A stretch of DNA of 64,000 nucleotides from Lachnospiraceae bacterium (GTDB lineage Bacteria > Bacillota > Clostridia > Lachnospirales > Lachnospiraceae). The notes below the pieces were generated by a model. The model ran no database searches. It was not told the DNA's origin and worked only from the letters and a program-made list of their open reading frames with translations. Positions 32,445 to 41,639 of the stretch are shown here, piece after piece. The stretch is taken from the NCBI GenBank assembly GCA_015056865.1, contig SVFM01000011.1, positions 1-64,000 of the forward strand, read 5' to 3'. The translations under genes were made by a program, and so were the position numbers. Within the stretch, counting starts at the first letter, position 1. The number at the start of each line of letters is the position of its first letter.

Positions 32445-32771
32445 CTATATCTTCTTCATTTGAGCCACATCCAGCACAAAGATAGTTGCTCCACCCACCT
32501 GTACCTCCTCCGGCACACTCATGTGGGTCATACCTAAGCCATAGGAGGCTGTAGGAGAGCTGACCTGCTTGCGGGTTGTGCAATGATGCTCCAGGATCCC
32601 AATCGCTTTGTCTGTATTCTCATCTTCTGTTCCAATCAAAAGTGTGGTGTTGCCCACCATCAAAAAACCGCCGCTGGTGGTCAGCTTGGTCACTCCAAAG
32701 CCGGCCTCCGTCAGGGCTGCGGAAACCCTTGCGCTGTCATCATTGTTCACAATTGCAAGAATCAGTTTCAT
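32445..32771 (-). CDS. Cyclic-di-AMP receptor, PII-like (DarA/PstA family)
   Basis: A 108-residue PII-superfamily protein. The ATG at 32771 has AGGTGG upstream. MKLILAIVNNDDSARVSAALTEAGFGVTKLTTSGGFLMVGNTTLLIGT is the family start, with the T-loop region (TTSGGFL) that contacts cyclic-di-AMP; FVLDVAQM closes it. It is a trimeric signal transducer whose partner is unknown. Here it is the third gene of an operon behind an ABC exporter and a DUF1854 protein, 27 bp from the latter. Confidence 0.9.
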   Translation of the reverse strand: MKLILAIVNNDDSARVSAALTEAGFGVTKLTTSGGFLMVGNTTLLIGTEDENTDKAIGILEHHCTTRKQVSSPTASYGLGMTHMSVPEEVQVGGATIFVLDVAQMKKI

Positions 32772-32798
32772 GTTTTTTCCACCTCTCATCTATTTTTA

Positions 32799-33287
32799 TT
32801 ACAAGAATGAATCGATCAACTGACGGCTGTGCTTGTCTAACTGGCGCAGGTCAGGTATCTCATAACGATTGTCATTGATGTCACGGATGAGCACCCGAAT
32901 TCCGTAAAGCAGTTTCAGTCCGTGAACTATGTTGCGAATTTCAATAAATACATGTCCACGGTCTGTCTCCACCTCAAATCTGAGCACTCCATACTTTTCC
33001 CTACAGTCTATGATCCTGGTAATCTTGGGGATCATATAATATTCCTCCAAGCAGCCCTCAATGATCTCCCGATCCTTTGGCGGCAAGGTGCGCATATCCC
33101 GGATAATGGCCTGCTCAACCCCTTTTTCATCCAGTAGGGTGATGTATTTTTCCAGCCCGGACATGGGAAACAGTCGGTGAGGCTCCAGATTTTCAAACTT
33201 GCGGCCATCATACAATTCCATGTCAACAAAAGTAATATCTTTGCGCGTAAAACGCGCCATATCGTTTTCTATATACAAGCGTGCCAT
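32799..33287 (-). CDS. DUF1854 family protein
   Basis: A 162-residue soluble protein. FTRKDITFVDMELYDGRKFENLEPHRLFPMSGLEKYITLLDE and EIIEGCLEEYYMIPKITRI mark DUF1854, often found next to ABC exporters of the type encoded just upstream. The last base of the exporter stop codon (33287) is shared with its ATG, so the two are translationally coupled. Probably an accessory subunit or regulator of that exporter; no catalytic residues recognised. Confidence 0.85.
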   Translation of the reverse strand: MARLYIENDMARFTRKDITFVDMELYDGRKFENLEPHRLFPMSGLEKYITLLDEKGVEQAIIRDMRTLPPKDREIIEGCLEEYYMIPKITRIIDCREKYGVLRFEVETDRGHVFIEIRNIVHGLKLLYGIRVLIRDINDNRYEIPDLRQLDKHSRQLIDSFL

Positions 33288-35662
33288 CAGTCAAACCTCT
33301 CTTCCTCTTTCATCTTGCGAGTCTGATCAGACATTGTCTGAATCTGAACGAGCTTGTAGTACTTGCCCTGCAGTGCAATCAGTTCCTCCGGTGAACCCAT
33401 CTCGATGATTTCTCCCTTGTCCACCACTATGATCTTGTTTGCCTTGCGCAGGGTGGACAGACGATGGGCGATCATCAAAGTGGTTCTGCCGTGAATCAGA
33501 TTATCAATCGCATCCTGGATCAGACTTTCTGTCTCAGAATCCACGGAAGCGGTAGCCTCATCCAAAAACAATATGCTGGGATTTTTCAGCACCGCCCTGG
33601 CAATGCTCAGACGCTGGCGCTCACCACCGGATAAGCCTATTCCACGCTCTCCCAGCAACGTATCGTATCCATCCGGAAGTCTGGCAATAAATTCATGGGC
33701 GTTGGCAACCTCCGCCGCATGGATCACCTGCTCAACCTGCACATTCTCCACGCCATAGGCAATATTTTTATAAATGGTCTCATGGAACATCATGGGCTCC
33801 TGCTGTACATAACCGATCTCAGAGCGGTAAAATTCCATATCAATGTCCTTGATATTGATCCCATCCATCAGGATCTCCCCGTCGTAATGGTCATAGTACC
33901 TCATGAGCAGGTTGATCAGCGTAGACTTTCCTGCACCTGTGGTTCCTACAATCCCTACAATATCTCCCGGCTCGATGACCAGATTCACGTTGGACAATGT
34001 TTTTTTCGAACGGTCAAAGGAAAAGTTCACATTTTTAAACTCAATCCTTCCCTTCAGCCGATCCGGATGCTTACCCTTGGCAAAATCCACCTCCGGCTCT
34101 GCATCGATAATATCCAGTATACGCTCTGCAGCATTCAGGGCTCCCTGGTAGGAATCATTAAAGTTTGCAAAGAAGTTTACCGGTCCATAAAACATGCTGG
34201 TATAGGAAATAAAAGATACCAACAATCCAGCAGATACAAAGCCCGGATCATCAATGACCAGACTTCCCCCCACACCCCAGATCAACAGAGAGCCGCAGGT
34301 AACCACAAACCCCACAATATTTGGGAATAGAGTGGTTATCTTAGAGGCCTTGATATCCGTTTTTAACCACTCTCCATTGTATTTTACAAAATTGTCTACA
34401 CTTCTCTTTTCATTGGCAAAGGCCTTGATCACCCGGATTCCCGGGATGGTATCAGTAAGAATCGAGGTGACTGCTGTCCATCTGCGCCAGATCCGGCGAT
34501 AATAAGGATGTATCTTCTTGCCAAAGGTACGAGAACCCATTACCACAAAAGGAACCGGTATCAAAGAAAGCAGGGTCAGTTGCCAGTTCATGGTAAACAT
34601 AATCACAATGATACCCACCAGCTGAAAAAACTGTACCACAACCTCCTGAGTAACCCGGAGCATAAAGGCCTGGATCGTGTTACTGTCTCCACTGATACGA
34701 TTAATCACAGATCCGGTGGAGGTACGGTCATAAAACCGCATAGGCAGATGCTGGGCCTTTTCATACACATCATTCCGAAGATCGGCCACAATTTTATCTC
34801 CTGCCACCTTCAGTCTATAGGACCGGATGGCTCCCACTCCGTACTGCACCACATAAGTGACAAGCAGCATCAGCACGCACATCAATAGCTTGTCCTTCCT
34901 GCCGTTTGGCAGCACATCATCCACCAGCATCCTGGTCATGTAGGGCGGCACCAGGGCTACACCTGTGGTGATGATGGCAAGCAACATACAAAACAACAGT
35001 TCATACTTGTAGGGCAATATGTATTTGGCCAGTTTTGCCACTACTTTGTTCTTGGACTGGCAGTTCATGCACTGGGCTCCGGGTCGGATCAACGTCCTTC
35101 CGCATTTGGGGCATACACAAAATTGCTTTTCAAATGCCACTGCCACAATCCGCAGTTCGTCTTCTATGTCATTGCCTGCTGCCACATTTTGAATAAAACG
35201 TGCTGCAGCATCATAGAGAGACGCAACCTTGTTGGAAAAACGGATAAAGTTGGTATACTCCTTGCTCCGATCCACATACTCTGACTTGGAATCATCCATG
35301 GACAGTATCAGCATGGCATTGGCATAATACCGCTTGGCATAGGCCCGCTTTACCTTGTCATAGCTGTGGGTCTTTACGCCTTCAGGAAAGGCCTGATCAA
35401 AACCATAGATCAACTTGTCCGTCACTGCAAGCATAGATTTGGCATACTTACTGTGGATATTCAAGTCACCGATAATGACAAACAATAATCTTTCGCCCTG
35501 AGGGATCGCTGCCTCCAACTTTGCCACATCTTCCTGGGTTAAGCTTTTGTTGGCAATAAACTCATTGCCGCGAAAAGGATCATTGACAATATAACCCTTT
35601 CGCTCCGCGCCGGCATCTTCCGCCGCTCTGGGACGGATCTTCTGATTTGCTTCGTTACTCAT
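33287..35662 (-). CDS. ABC exporter (fused permease-ATPase) with N-terminal zinc-ribbon extension
   Basis: A 791-residue half-transporter, about 200 residues longer than usual. Residues 1 to about 175 are a soluble domain (ERLLFVIIGDLNIHSKYAKSMLAVTDKLIYGFDQ, PH-like in look). A zinc ribbon follows with Cys184, Cys187, Cys198 and Cys201. Six helices run to about 515. The ATPase has GTTGAGKSTL (Walker A), YVQQEPMMFHETI (Q-loop), LSGGERQRLSIARA (signature), ILFLDEATASVD (Walker B) and the switch His in MIAHRLST. Operon head for the DUF1854 and cyclic-di-AMP receptor genes. Substrate unknown; related pairs in other bacteria are annotated as cyanophycin-associated, but no cyanophycin gene occurs here. 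Confidence 0.9.
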   Translation of the reverse strand: MSNEANQKIRPRAAEDAGAERKGYIVNDPFRGNEFIANKSLTQEDVAKLEAAIPQGERLLFVIIGDLNIHSKYAKSMLAVTDKLIYGFDQAFPEGVKTHSYDKVKRAYAKRYYANAMLILSMDDSKSEYVDRSKEYTNFIRFSNKVASLYDAAARFIQNVAAGNDIEDELRIVAVAFEKQFCVCPKCGRTLIRPGAQCMNCQSKNKVVAKLAKYILPYKYELLFCMLLAIITTGVALVPPYMTRMLVDDVLPNGRKDKLLMCVLMLLVTYVVQYGVGAIRSYRLKVAGDKIVADLRNDVYEKAQHLPMRFYDRTSTGSVINRISGDSNTIQAFMLRVTQEVVVQFFQLVGIIVIMFTMNWQLTLLSLIPVPFVVMGSRTFGKKIHPYYRRIWRRWTAVTSILTDTIPGIRVIKAFANEKRSVDNFVKYNGEWLKTDIKASKITTLFPNIVGFVVTCGSLLIWGVGGSLVIDDPGFVSAGLLVSFISYTSMFYGPVNFFANFNDSYQGALNAAERILDIIDAEPEVDFAKGKHPDRLKGRIEFKNVNFSFDRSKKTLSNVNLVIEPGDIVGIVGTTGAGKSTLINLLMRYYDHYDGEILMDGINIKDIDMEFYRSEIGYVQQEPMMFHETIYKNIAYGVENVQVEQVIHAAEVANAHEFIARLPDGYDTLLGERGIGLSGGERQRLSIARAVLKNPSILFLDEATASVDSETESLIQDAIDNLIHGRTTLMIAHRLSTLRKANKIIVVDKGEIIEMGSPEELIALQGKYYKLVQIQTMSDQTRKMKEEERFD

Positions 35663-35816
35663 TTTCCTGTCCTCCTGTGTAGCTGTTTTCAGTATTGCAC
35701 ATCGAAAAAATTAAACGTTCCTCTACAAATCATCTGTTTGCGGTCAGTGTATCATGATATTGCCCAAAATCATATGGGTATTTTTACTAAATTCACTTTA
35801 TTTTTTTTGCCAGATA

Positions 35817-38156
35817 TCAACAAATTTTCTGAATCTCCAGAACCACCTGTTGGCCCTTTTCCAGGATAAGTTCCCGCTCCTGTTTACCGTCTGAGGCAAA
35901 GCACATGTCAGCCGGCAACACGAGCAAGGCCTTCATGGGGCTGTTTAACTGGCAAAGCTCCACTTTGGCTGAATCTTCTTTCCACTCAAAGGTTGCCTTC
36001 GTATTGGTGCGCAGCAACAAGGGGCCCATCTTTCCGCTCTTCCATTTCTTAGGCATAGCCCGGAACAAGTAGATCTCATCTTTTGTGGAAAAGGCAAACA
36101 TCTCATTAATGGCGGCCACAATGCCCATATTGGCATCCACCTGCACCGGCGGATATAGATCCACACAGTCTGCCACGCCCATTCTTCTCCAGTCATTATG
36201 CAGGGTCAAAAGGTTTCGCATCACGTTGGACTTGGCCAGGCAATTGATGGCACCCAAGGCCTCATCGCCCTTGCCCAGTCTGGCATACACATTGGCCATA
36301 TAGGAAAGTGACCAACCGGATTGATCCTTTAAGCCCACAACCTTGCGTTTCTCCACCGCAACTGCCGCAGCCTGATGCATAACCGAATTGTTCTTCTCTG
36401 TGATCTCTGTCCCCGGGAAGACGGGATACAAATGGGACTCGTGTCTGTGGGCATAGTTATCCTCATAAAAGGGATGCATCCACTCTGCCAGTGCTCCATC
36501 CTTATTGATCTGATAATCCGGGATCTTCTTTAACATACTCTTCCACATTTCCAGCTTTTCAGTATATTTACCCGTGGTGGCAACCGCTTCTATCATATTG
36601 GTCAACAGTTCCTTCAAAATAGCAAAATCCATGGTTGCATTAACGGTCACCTGGGCTGTGGAATGTAGATCCCGCTCCACGTTCAGCGGAATATTTTCCG
36701 GGGAATTGGAAGGCGCAAACACAAAATATCCGTTCTCATCTTCAAACAGGAAGTCTTCGTAAAACAAAAGGGCTTCATACATAAAGGGCATCGCTCGTTC
36801 TCTTAGAAATTCTTCATCTCTGGTACACAGCCAATAATCATAATAGTGCTGTGCCACCCAACCGGCACCTCCGGTCCAGTTGATGATATGGGGGTTATAA
36901 ATTTTATGTACATTACTGTATGGCGTGTTTACTGCGCAGATATTAATGCCCCGGCAGCCAAAGATCTTTCTGGCATTCTCCCGGAAATCCTCCATCCGCT
37001 CCTCCACATAATGAAATACAGACTTTAAAAGCTCCGGCATATTGCCACTGAGTGCCTGCCAATAAATGATCTGTACATTTACGTTAAACATATTCCAGGG
37101 CCAGGACGCCTTATATCCGCCCATCCACAGCCCGTAAAGAGTGCAGGGATAGCCGTCCGGCTTGGTTGCACAGACCAATAGATACCTTCCAAAGGACCAC
37201 AGTTTTTCCACCAGTTCCTCCGGTGCCTCGTCCTCATAGGCTTCCAAAAGCAATTCCTCGTTGGCAGTACCGTATTCTTTTTCTCCGATCTGAAAGACCG
37301 TCTCTTCAAAGATTTCTCTGTGCAGAGCCGCATGTTTTTCAAGCTCTGCATCGTAATCAAAGTCTTTGTTGATCTCTGCCTCAAGCTTTTCAAAACATTC
37401 TTTTCTATCACCTTCAATGAATGTTTTCAGGCACAGATCGATCCGGGATGCGCCCCGGATGCGGATAGCATCCTTTTCATAGCACTCCGTTCCGTTATGC
37501 CTTATGTAACATACCGCGCCAAAATCTGTATCATCCTCTTCCTTATGTGCTGCATAATAGATAAACCCATCCTTACAGATGGTCTCCTGCTGTCCCGGAG
37601 GTGTCATATCGGCGATGGTCTGCAAATCATGCACTTTCAGACTAAAGGAGGCATTGTACAATGCATCACCGTCCACCTCAATCTTGTAATAAGCGGTGTC
37701 ATCCACTCTGGAGACAAAAAAGCTTCTCCGGTATTGGGTATCTCCCTCCTGCCACTTGACCAGTGCCTGGGCCTTGGACATATCCAGTTCCCTGGAATAA
37801 TGCTTGAAGCAGTCATGGGTATAAGTAACTATATCTATATCACACAGGGGCAACGGACGCCCCAGCTTGGTACCCTTGTATCCCAGCGTAGCAAATTCGT
37901 TCCCTATGAGATTTTCAGCCTCCACCACCTTGTTTTGCAAGAGCAGCTCCCGCATTTTGGGGATCACGTGGCTTACATCCGGCATGGGTTTATTCACATA
38001 ATCCCACCAGAGTTTTGCATGATTGATGGCTATGATCTCATGATACACTCCCCCGTAGACCAAGGCTCCGATCTGCCCGTTTCCCACAGGAGTTGCCTCT
38101 CGCCAGTTCTCATTGGGCCAAGCTGCCGGATACCTCATACGCAAATAGTTTCTCAT
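35817..38156 (-). CDS. Glycoside hydrolase family 95 (alpha-L-fucosidase type)
   Basis: A 779-residue cytosolic glycosidase. The start at 38156 has AAAGGAGAG; the frame to 38204 would overlap the upstream gene. The N-terminal beta domain (RYPAAWPNENWREATPVGNGQIGALVYGGV) is GH95-like; the catalytic (alpha/alpha)6 barrel holds YGLWMGGYKASWPWNMFNVNVQIIYWQA with the N-x-N pair that activates water, and a helical core to residue 690 (GWSLSYMANVYARLGKGDEA). GH95 enzymes cleave terminal alpha-1,2-fucose (some alpha-L-galactose). No signal peptide, so it acts on imported oligosaccharides. Confidence 0.88.
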   Translation of the reverse strand: MRNYLRMRYPAAWPNENWREATPVGNGQIGALVYGGVYHEIIAINHAKLWWDYVNKPMPDVSHVIPKMRELLLQNKVVEAENLIGNEFATLGYKGTKLGRPLPLCDIDIVTYTHDCFKHYSRELDMSKAQALVKWQEGDTQYRRSFFVSRVDDTAYYKIEVDGDALYNASFSLKVHDLQTIADMTPPGQQETICKDGFIYYAAHKEEDDTDFGAVCYIRHNGTECYEKDAIRIRGASRIDLCLKTFIEGDRKECFEKLEAEINKDFDYDAELEKHAALHREIFEETVFQIGEKEYGTANEELLLEAYEDEAPEELVEKLWSFGRYLLVCATKPDGYPCTLYGLWMGGYKASWPWNMFNVNVQIIYWQALSGNMPELLKSVFHYVEERMEDFRENARKIFGCRGINICAVNTPYSNVHKIYNPHIINWTGGAGWVAQHYYDYWLCTRDEEFLRERAMPFMYEALLFYEDFLFEDENGYFVFAPSNSPENIPLNVERDLHSTAQVTVNATMDFAILKELLTNMIEAVATTGKYTEKLEMWKSMLKKIPDYQINKDGALAEWMHPFYEDNYAHRHESHLYPVFPGTEITEKNNSVMHQAAAVAVEKRKVVGLKDQSGWSLSYMANVYARLGKGDEALGAINCLAKSNVMRNLLTLHNDWRRMGVADCVDLYPPVQVDANMGIVAAINEMFAFSTKDEIYLFRAMPKKWKSGKMGPLLLRTNTKATFEWKEDSAKVELCQLNSPMKALLVLPADMCFASDGKQERELILEKGQQVVLEIQKIC

Positions 38157-38184
38157 ATTTCTCTCCTTTCCTCGGACACATCTA

Positions 38185-38811
38185 TCAGCGCCCGCCGTAA
38201 CCACTGTTTTTCCATTCTGCCTCTATCATACTGACAGGCAGCACTGCCACTTCTTCCTTCCCGTCTCCGCCGCAAAGGATACCGATAAATCCTCCCTGCT
38301 GATCGAAAACGCCGCATCCCGACATGCCATTTTTTACATCTGAAGCCTTTGCCCACAGCATGTGATATCCAAAATCCTCCATGTAGATCCAGCAACTAAG
38401 TACACTGCCCTTACAGCGCTTTTCCTGACCTCCCCAGAAGCCATAGATGGTAATCCCATCTCCCTCTGACAACTCATTAAAGCTTGCTGTATCCATTCCC
38501 GTCACCTGATACGGTTGTTCCGTTTCTTCTATAGGCACTTTTAAAAAAGCCAGATCCACATTTGGGGATATATAATATTCTTCCACGGTTACTTGCATGC
38601 CGTCCACCACTGCCACTTTGGGTTCCTGTCCCACAACATGTGCCGCCGTACACAAGACGTAGTTCTCTTCTTCCTTTTCCAAAACCACTGCGTTGCCGCT
38701 GCCGGAACCGATCACCAAAGAAACCACTTGTTTTTGCTCCGGTTTACATGCTGCAAGAGAGCAAATGATACATGCCAACACCAACGACGCCACAAAACAT
38801 TTTTTTTTCAT
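38185..38811 (-). CDS. Trypsin-like serine protease-fold lipoprotein
   Basis: A 208-residue exported lipoprotein. The ATG at 38811 has AGGTG; an in-frame GTG at 38835 is an alternative. The signal ends in the lipobox SLAAC (Cys about residue 22). The chymotrypsin-like triad is visible: His in CTAAHVVGQ, Asp in PNVDLAFLKV, Ser in GMSGCGVFDQQGG. It probably degrades or checks proteins at the outer membrane face. It ends 29 bp before the GH95 start and could be co-transcribed; the two functions have no known link. Confidence 0.85.
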   Translation of the reverse strand: MKKKCFVASLVLACIICSLAACKPEQKQVVSLVIGSGSGNAVVLEKEEENYVLCTAAHVVGQEPKVAVVDGMQVTVEEYYISPNVDLAFLKVPIEETEQPYQVTGMDTASFNELSEGDGITIYGFWGGQEKRCKGSVLSCWIYMEDFGYHMLWAKASDVKNGMSGCGVFDQQGGFIGILCGGDGKEEVAVLPVSMIEAEWKNSGYGGR

Positions 38812-38895
38812 CCCTAACACCTGTTTTAACCCCACGGGCTTTCTCTTTTTAATAGACCGCCCACGAAAGTCTCCTTCCGTAAGCGGTCATAATAT

Positions 38896-39232
38896 AAGCA
38901 GGACGATAAGCCGGGTTCTGTCGTGAACGATCATCTATCCAGTATGACTGTTACCAGTCACATCCAGCGATCCACCTGAAGACAGGCCGGGCAAGCCTAT
39001 GGTCTTCTTTTTGATCTTGCTTCGGATGGGGTTTACATGGCTCCGGCCGTTACCGGTCGGACGGTAGTCTCTTAAGCTACCTTTCCACCCTTACCGGGAG
39101 TTTTCCCGGCGGTATATTTCTGTTGCACTAGCCTTGGAGTCGCCTCCACCGGACGTTATCCGGCATCCTGCCCTGTGAAGCCCGGACTTTCCTCACCCGC
39201 AAACTTGCGGCCGCGATCGTTTGTCCTACTTA
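38896..39232 (-). ncRNA. rnpB: RNase P RNA (type A)
   Basis: On the minus strand the 5' part has GCGGGTGAGGAAAGTCCGGG and GGCAGGATGCCGGATAACG. The middle has AGGGTGGAAAGGTAGCTTAAGAGACTACC (split here as AGGGTGGAAAGGTAGC and AAGAGACTACC). The 3' part ends ACAGAACCCGGCTTATCG, all universal RNase P RNA landmarks. It matures the 5' ends of tRNAs. Ends are estimated to within about 5 nt from the pairing of the terminal helix (AAGTAGGACAAACGATCG region with CGATCGTT-like partner). It lies between the nucleoside kinase and the lipoprotein gene. Confidence 0.95.
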
Positions 39233-39252
39233 ATATTCAGTTGTTTGATCCC

Positions 39253-40908
39253 TCATGCATGAAAACAGCTGCCACCCACAAATTCCCGGCAAATGGAATT
39301 GTTAGGCAAGTTCTCACTGCTCACACCCAGGAAGTAGTCTAAAAATTTCAGCAGACGTTTCGCCTCATAGTACTCCGGATCATCCGGCCCAATGTTAAAA
39401 AGCAAAGGCTCAGCATACTGTTTGAGCACTGCCAGTTCATAGATCAAAACAGAATTGAACATGGCATCTGCACTCTCCTGGAAAGGAAAAATGTTTTCTT
39501 CCTCTCCTCTCCTTACCGAAGGCCACATCTGAATCGTGCGCTTGGCATCCGTGCCTCTGGTCCTGGCATCCCGCACCATCCGGCGCAGCAAGCGGCCATC
39601 CGTGGTGGGTATCCGATTGTGACCATCCACATTGATGCTGGTAAGTGCACTGATATATATTTTATATTTACTCTCGCTGGGCAGAGAATAGGATGTCTTG
39701 TCATTCAATCCATGGATCCCCTCGATCACCAACACATCCTCCGGCCCCAGCGTCTTGTAATTTCCCTTGTATTCCCTCAGTCCTGTCTTAAAATTAAAGG
39801 ACGGAAGCTCCACTGTCTTTCCTGCCAAAAGATCCGTCATGTCCTGATTAAACTGGCGGATGTCAATCGCTTCCAGACACTCAAAATTATAATCACCCTT
39901 CTCGTCTCTGGGCGTCTGATCCCGATTTACAAAATAGTCATCCAATGCAATAGGATGGGGACACAGCCCCTGAGTCCTAAGCTGGATGGACAGCCTGTGT
40001 GAGAAACTGGTCTTTCCGGAAGAAGACGGCCCGGCAATCATAATAAACTTCACGTTGCCTCTTGCCACGATCTCTTTTGCGATCTCGCCGATCTTACGTT
40101 CCTGCTCAGCCTCCTGCACCAGGATCATGTCGCTGATATTCCCCTTGCAGATCTGTTCATTCAGATCTCCCACTGTCTGGATACCCACCTGGCGGCCCCA
40201 CCGCTCTGAATCCTTCAGCGTGCGGAACAATTTTTCTCTGGGGACAAATTCCTTTACCACTGTGGGATTTTCCTTCTCCGGCAACAGGAGCATCATCCCT
40301 TCATCATAGGGTATCAGATCAAAATACTTCACATACCCTGCGTGAGGCAGCATGTATCCGTAATAATAGTCATAATAGTCTTCCATCCGGTAAATGTTCA
40401 CATAGGAGCTTCTGCGGTATTTGAACAGCTTCTCCTTATCCTTCATTTTCTTTTCCCGGAAAAGTTCCATTGCCTCTGTCAAGGGATATGCCTTTTTCAC
40501 TATGGGCGTCCCAGCTTCCACCAATTCCCACATCCGCCTTCTGATCTGTTCTACCGTTTCCGGCGTCAAAACACAATCATCCGTGGCACAAATGTAATAA
40601 CCGTTTCCGATGGTATATTCCACTTTGCATTTCTGAGCTTTCTCCAGGCCGGCCACATCCGCCACCGCCTTCATGACCAGCATGGTAGCGGTACGCACGT
40701 AAGTTTTGTGCCCCACATCATCCTTCAGTGTAAAAAAAGTGACCTGACAATCCTTCACCGGTTTCTTAAAAAGCTCCCGGATTTTACCGCTTGCTGCCAC
40801 CAGCGCGATCAGACCTTCATATGCATCCTGATACTGTGCAGCAATTTCTTCATAGGTAATCCCCTCAGGATATTGTCTATCCCTGCCTTCCACATTTACT
40901 GTAATCAT
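39253..40908 (-). CDS. Nucleoside (uridine-like) kinase with TGS/ThrRS-like N-terminus
   Basis: A 551-residue protein. Residues 1-60 resemble a TGS domain and about 61-215 the threonyl-tRNA synthetase editing-like region (without the full His/Cys set). The C-terminal part (about 285-545) is a P-loop kinase of the uridine kinase/phosphoribulokinase family: IAGPSSSGKTSFSHRL (Walker A, residues 292-300), DDYFVNRDQTPRDEKGDYNFE, LVIEGIHGLND and RLLRRMVRDARTRG. Substrate unknown; uridine or another nucleoside is likely. It lies downstream of trmK-rpoD-dnaG with 11 bp spacing. Confidence 0.85.
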   Translation of the reverse strand: MITVNVEGRDRQYPEGITYEEIAAQYQDAYEGLIALVAASGKIRELFKKPVKDCQVTFFTLKDDVGHKTYVRTATMLVMKAVADVAGLEKAQKCKVEYTIGNGYYICATDDCVLTPETVEQIRRRMWELVEAGTPIVKKAYPLTEAMELFREKKMKDKEKLFKYRRSSYVNIYRMEDYYDYYYGYMLPHAGYVKYFDLIPYDEGMMLLLPEKENPTVVKEFVPREKLFRTLKDSERWGRQVGIQTVGDLNEQICKGNISDMILVQEAEQERKIGEIAKEIVARGNVKFIMIAGPSSSGKTSFSHRLSIQLRTQGLCPHPIALDDYFVNRDQTPRDEKGDYNFECLEAIDIRQFNQDMTDLLAGKTVELPSFNFKTGLREYKGNYKTLGPEDVLVIEGIHGLNDKTSYSLPSESKYKIYISALTSINVDGHNRIPTTDGRLLRRMVRDARTRGTDAKRTIQMWPSVRRGEEENIFPFQESADAMFNSVLIYELAVLKQYAEPLLFNIGPDDPEYYEAKRLLKFLDYFLGVSSENLPNNSICREFVGGSCFHA

Positions 40909-40919
40909 CCTGTTTTCTG

Positions 40920-41630
40920 TCAGCCTCCCTCCATCAGAGATAATGCAGCCTGCATATCCTCTATTTCAGATAAAACACCAGCCTCCTCGGGGCATGATCC
41001 CCTGTTTTCTCGAATTTTTCCCAGTATCTCCTCATAAGTATGCAACTGAAACTGCAGGAACTGTGCTAAAATAGGATCCTTGCGCTCCAGCAGGTACCTG
41101 CCGAATTTGTCTTCCAAGCGCTGCTTCTGTAAGCTACCCGGTTCCTGCGCCGCAAGTCCCGGCACTACCCGCATCATAGGATAAAATTTCCCATCCTCCA
41201 GGATCATCTTTTCTTCTATTATACCATATCCGGCCTGTCTGAGAAAACACCGAAAGACAGAAATTTCTGATTGGGGCTGAAGGATCAGTTCCTCCATGGC
41301 CCGGGCTTTCTCTTTTCCCCGGGTCAGGATTCCCTGCATCAACCTGCCTCCCATCCCCGCACAGAGCATGGTCTGCACTTCTCCCACTTCCAGTGCCTCA
41401 AGTCCATCTGACAACCGGGTGTCTATGTACCGCTCCAACCCGTGGGAAACAATATGTTCCCGGGCCCTCTGCAGCGGTCCCTTGTTCACATCCATGGCGA
41501 TCACACGGGGACATATCTTTTCCTCCACCAGATAGATAGCCACAAAGCCATGATCGCAACCCACATCTGCCACGCAATGACCGGGGGTAACCATATCTGC
41601 AAGCGCTTGTAAACGTTTTGATAATACCAT
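40920..41630 (-). CDS. trmK: tRNA (adenine-22 N1) methyltransferase
   Basis: A 236-residue SAM-dependent enzyme that methylates A22 in the D-loop of certain tRNAs. The SAM-binding motif is CVADVGCDHGFVAIYLVEE (about residues 18-36); ICPRVIAMDVNKGPL, RLSDGLEAL, LCAGMGGRLM and LQPQSEISVFRCFL complete the pattern. It ends with a helical coiled segment (LLERKDPILAQFLQFQLHTYEEIL). Directly follows rpoD, as in other Firmicutes. Confidence 0.93.
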   Translation of the reverse strand: MVLSKRLQALADMVTPGHCVADVGCDHGFVAIYLVEEKICPRVIAMDVNKGPLQRAREHIVSHGLERYIDTRLSDGLEALEVGEVQTMLCAGMGGRLMQGILTRGKEKARAMEELILQPQSEISVFRCFLRQAGYGIIEEKMILEDGKFYPMMRVVPGLAAQEPGSLQKQRLEDKFGRYLLERKDPILAQFLQFQLHTYEEILGKIRENRGSCPEEAGVLSEIEDMQAALSLMEGG

Positions 41631-41639
41631 GCTTTTTTC

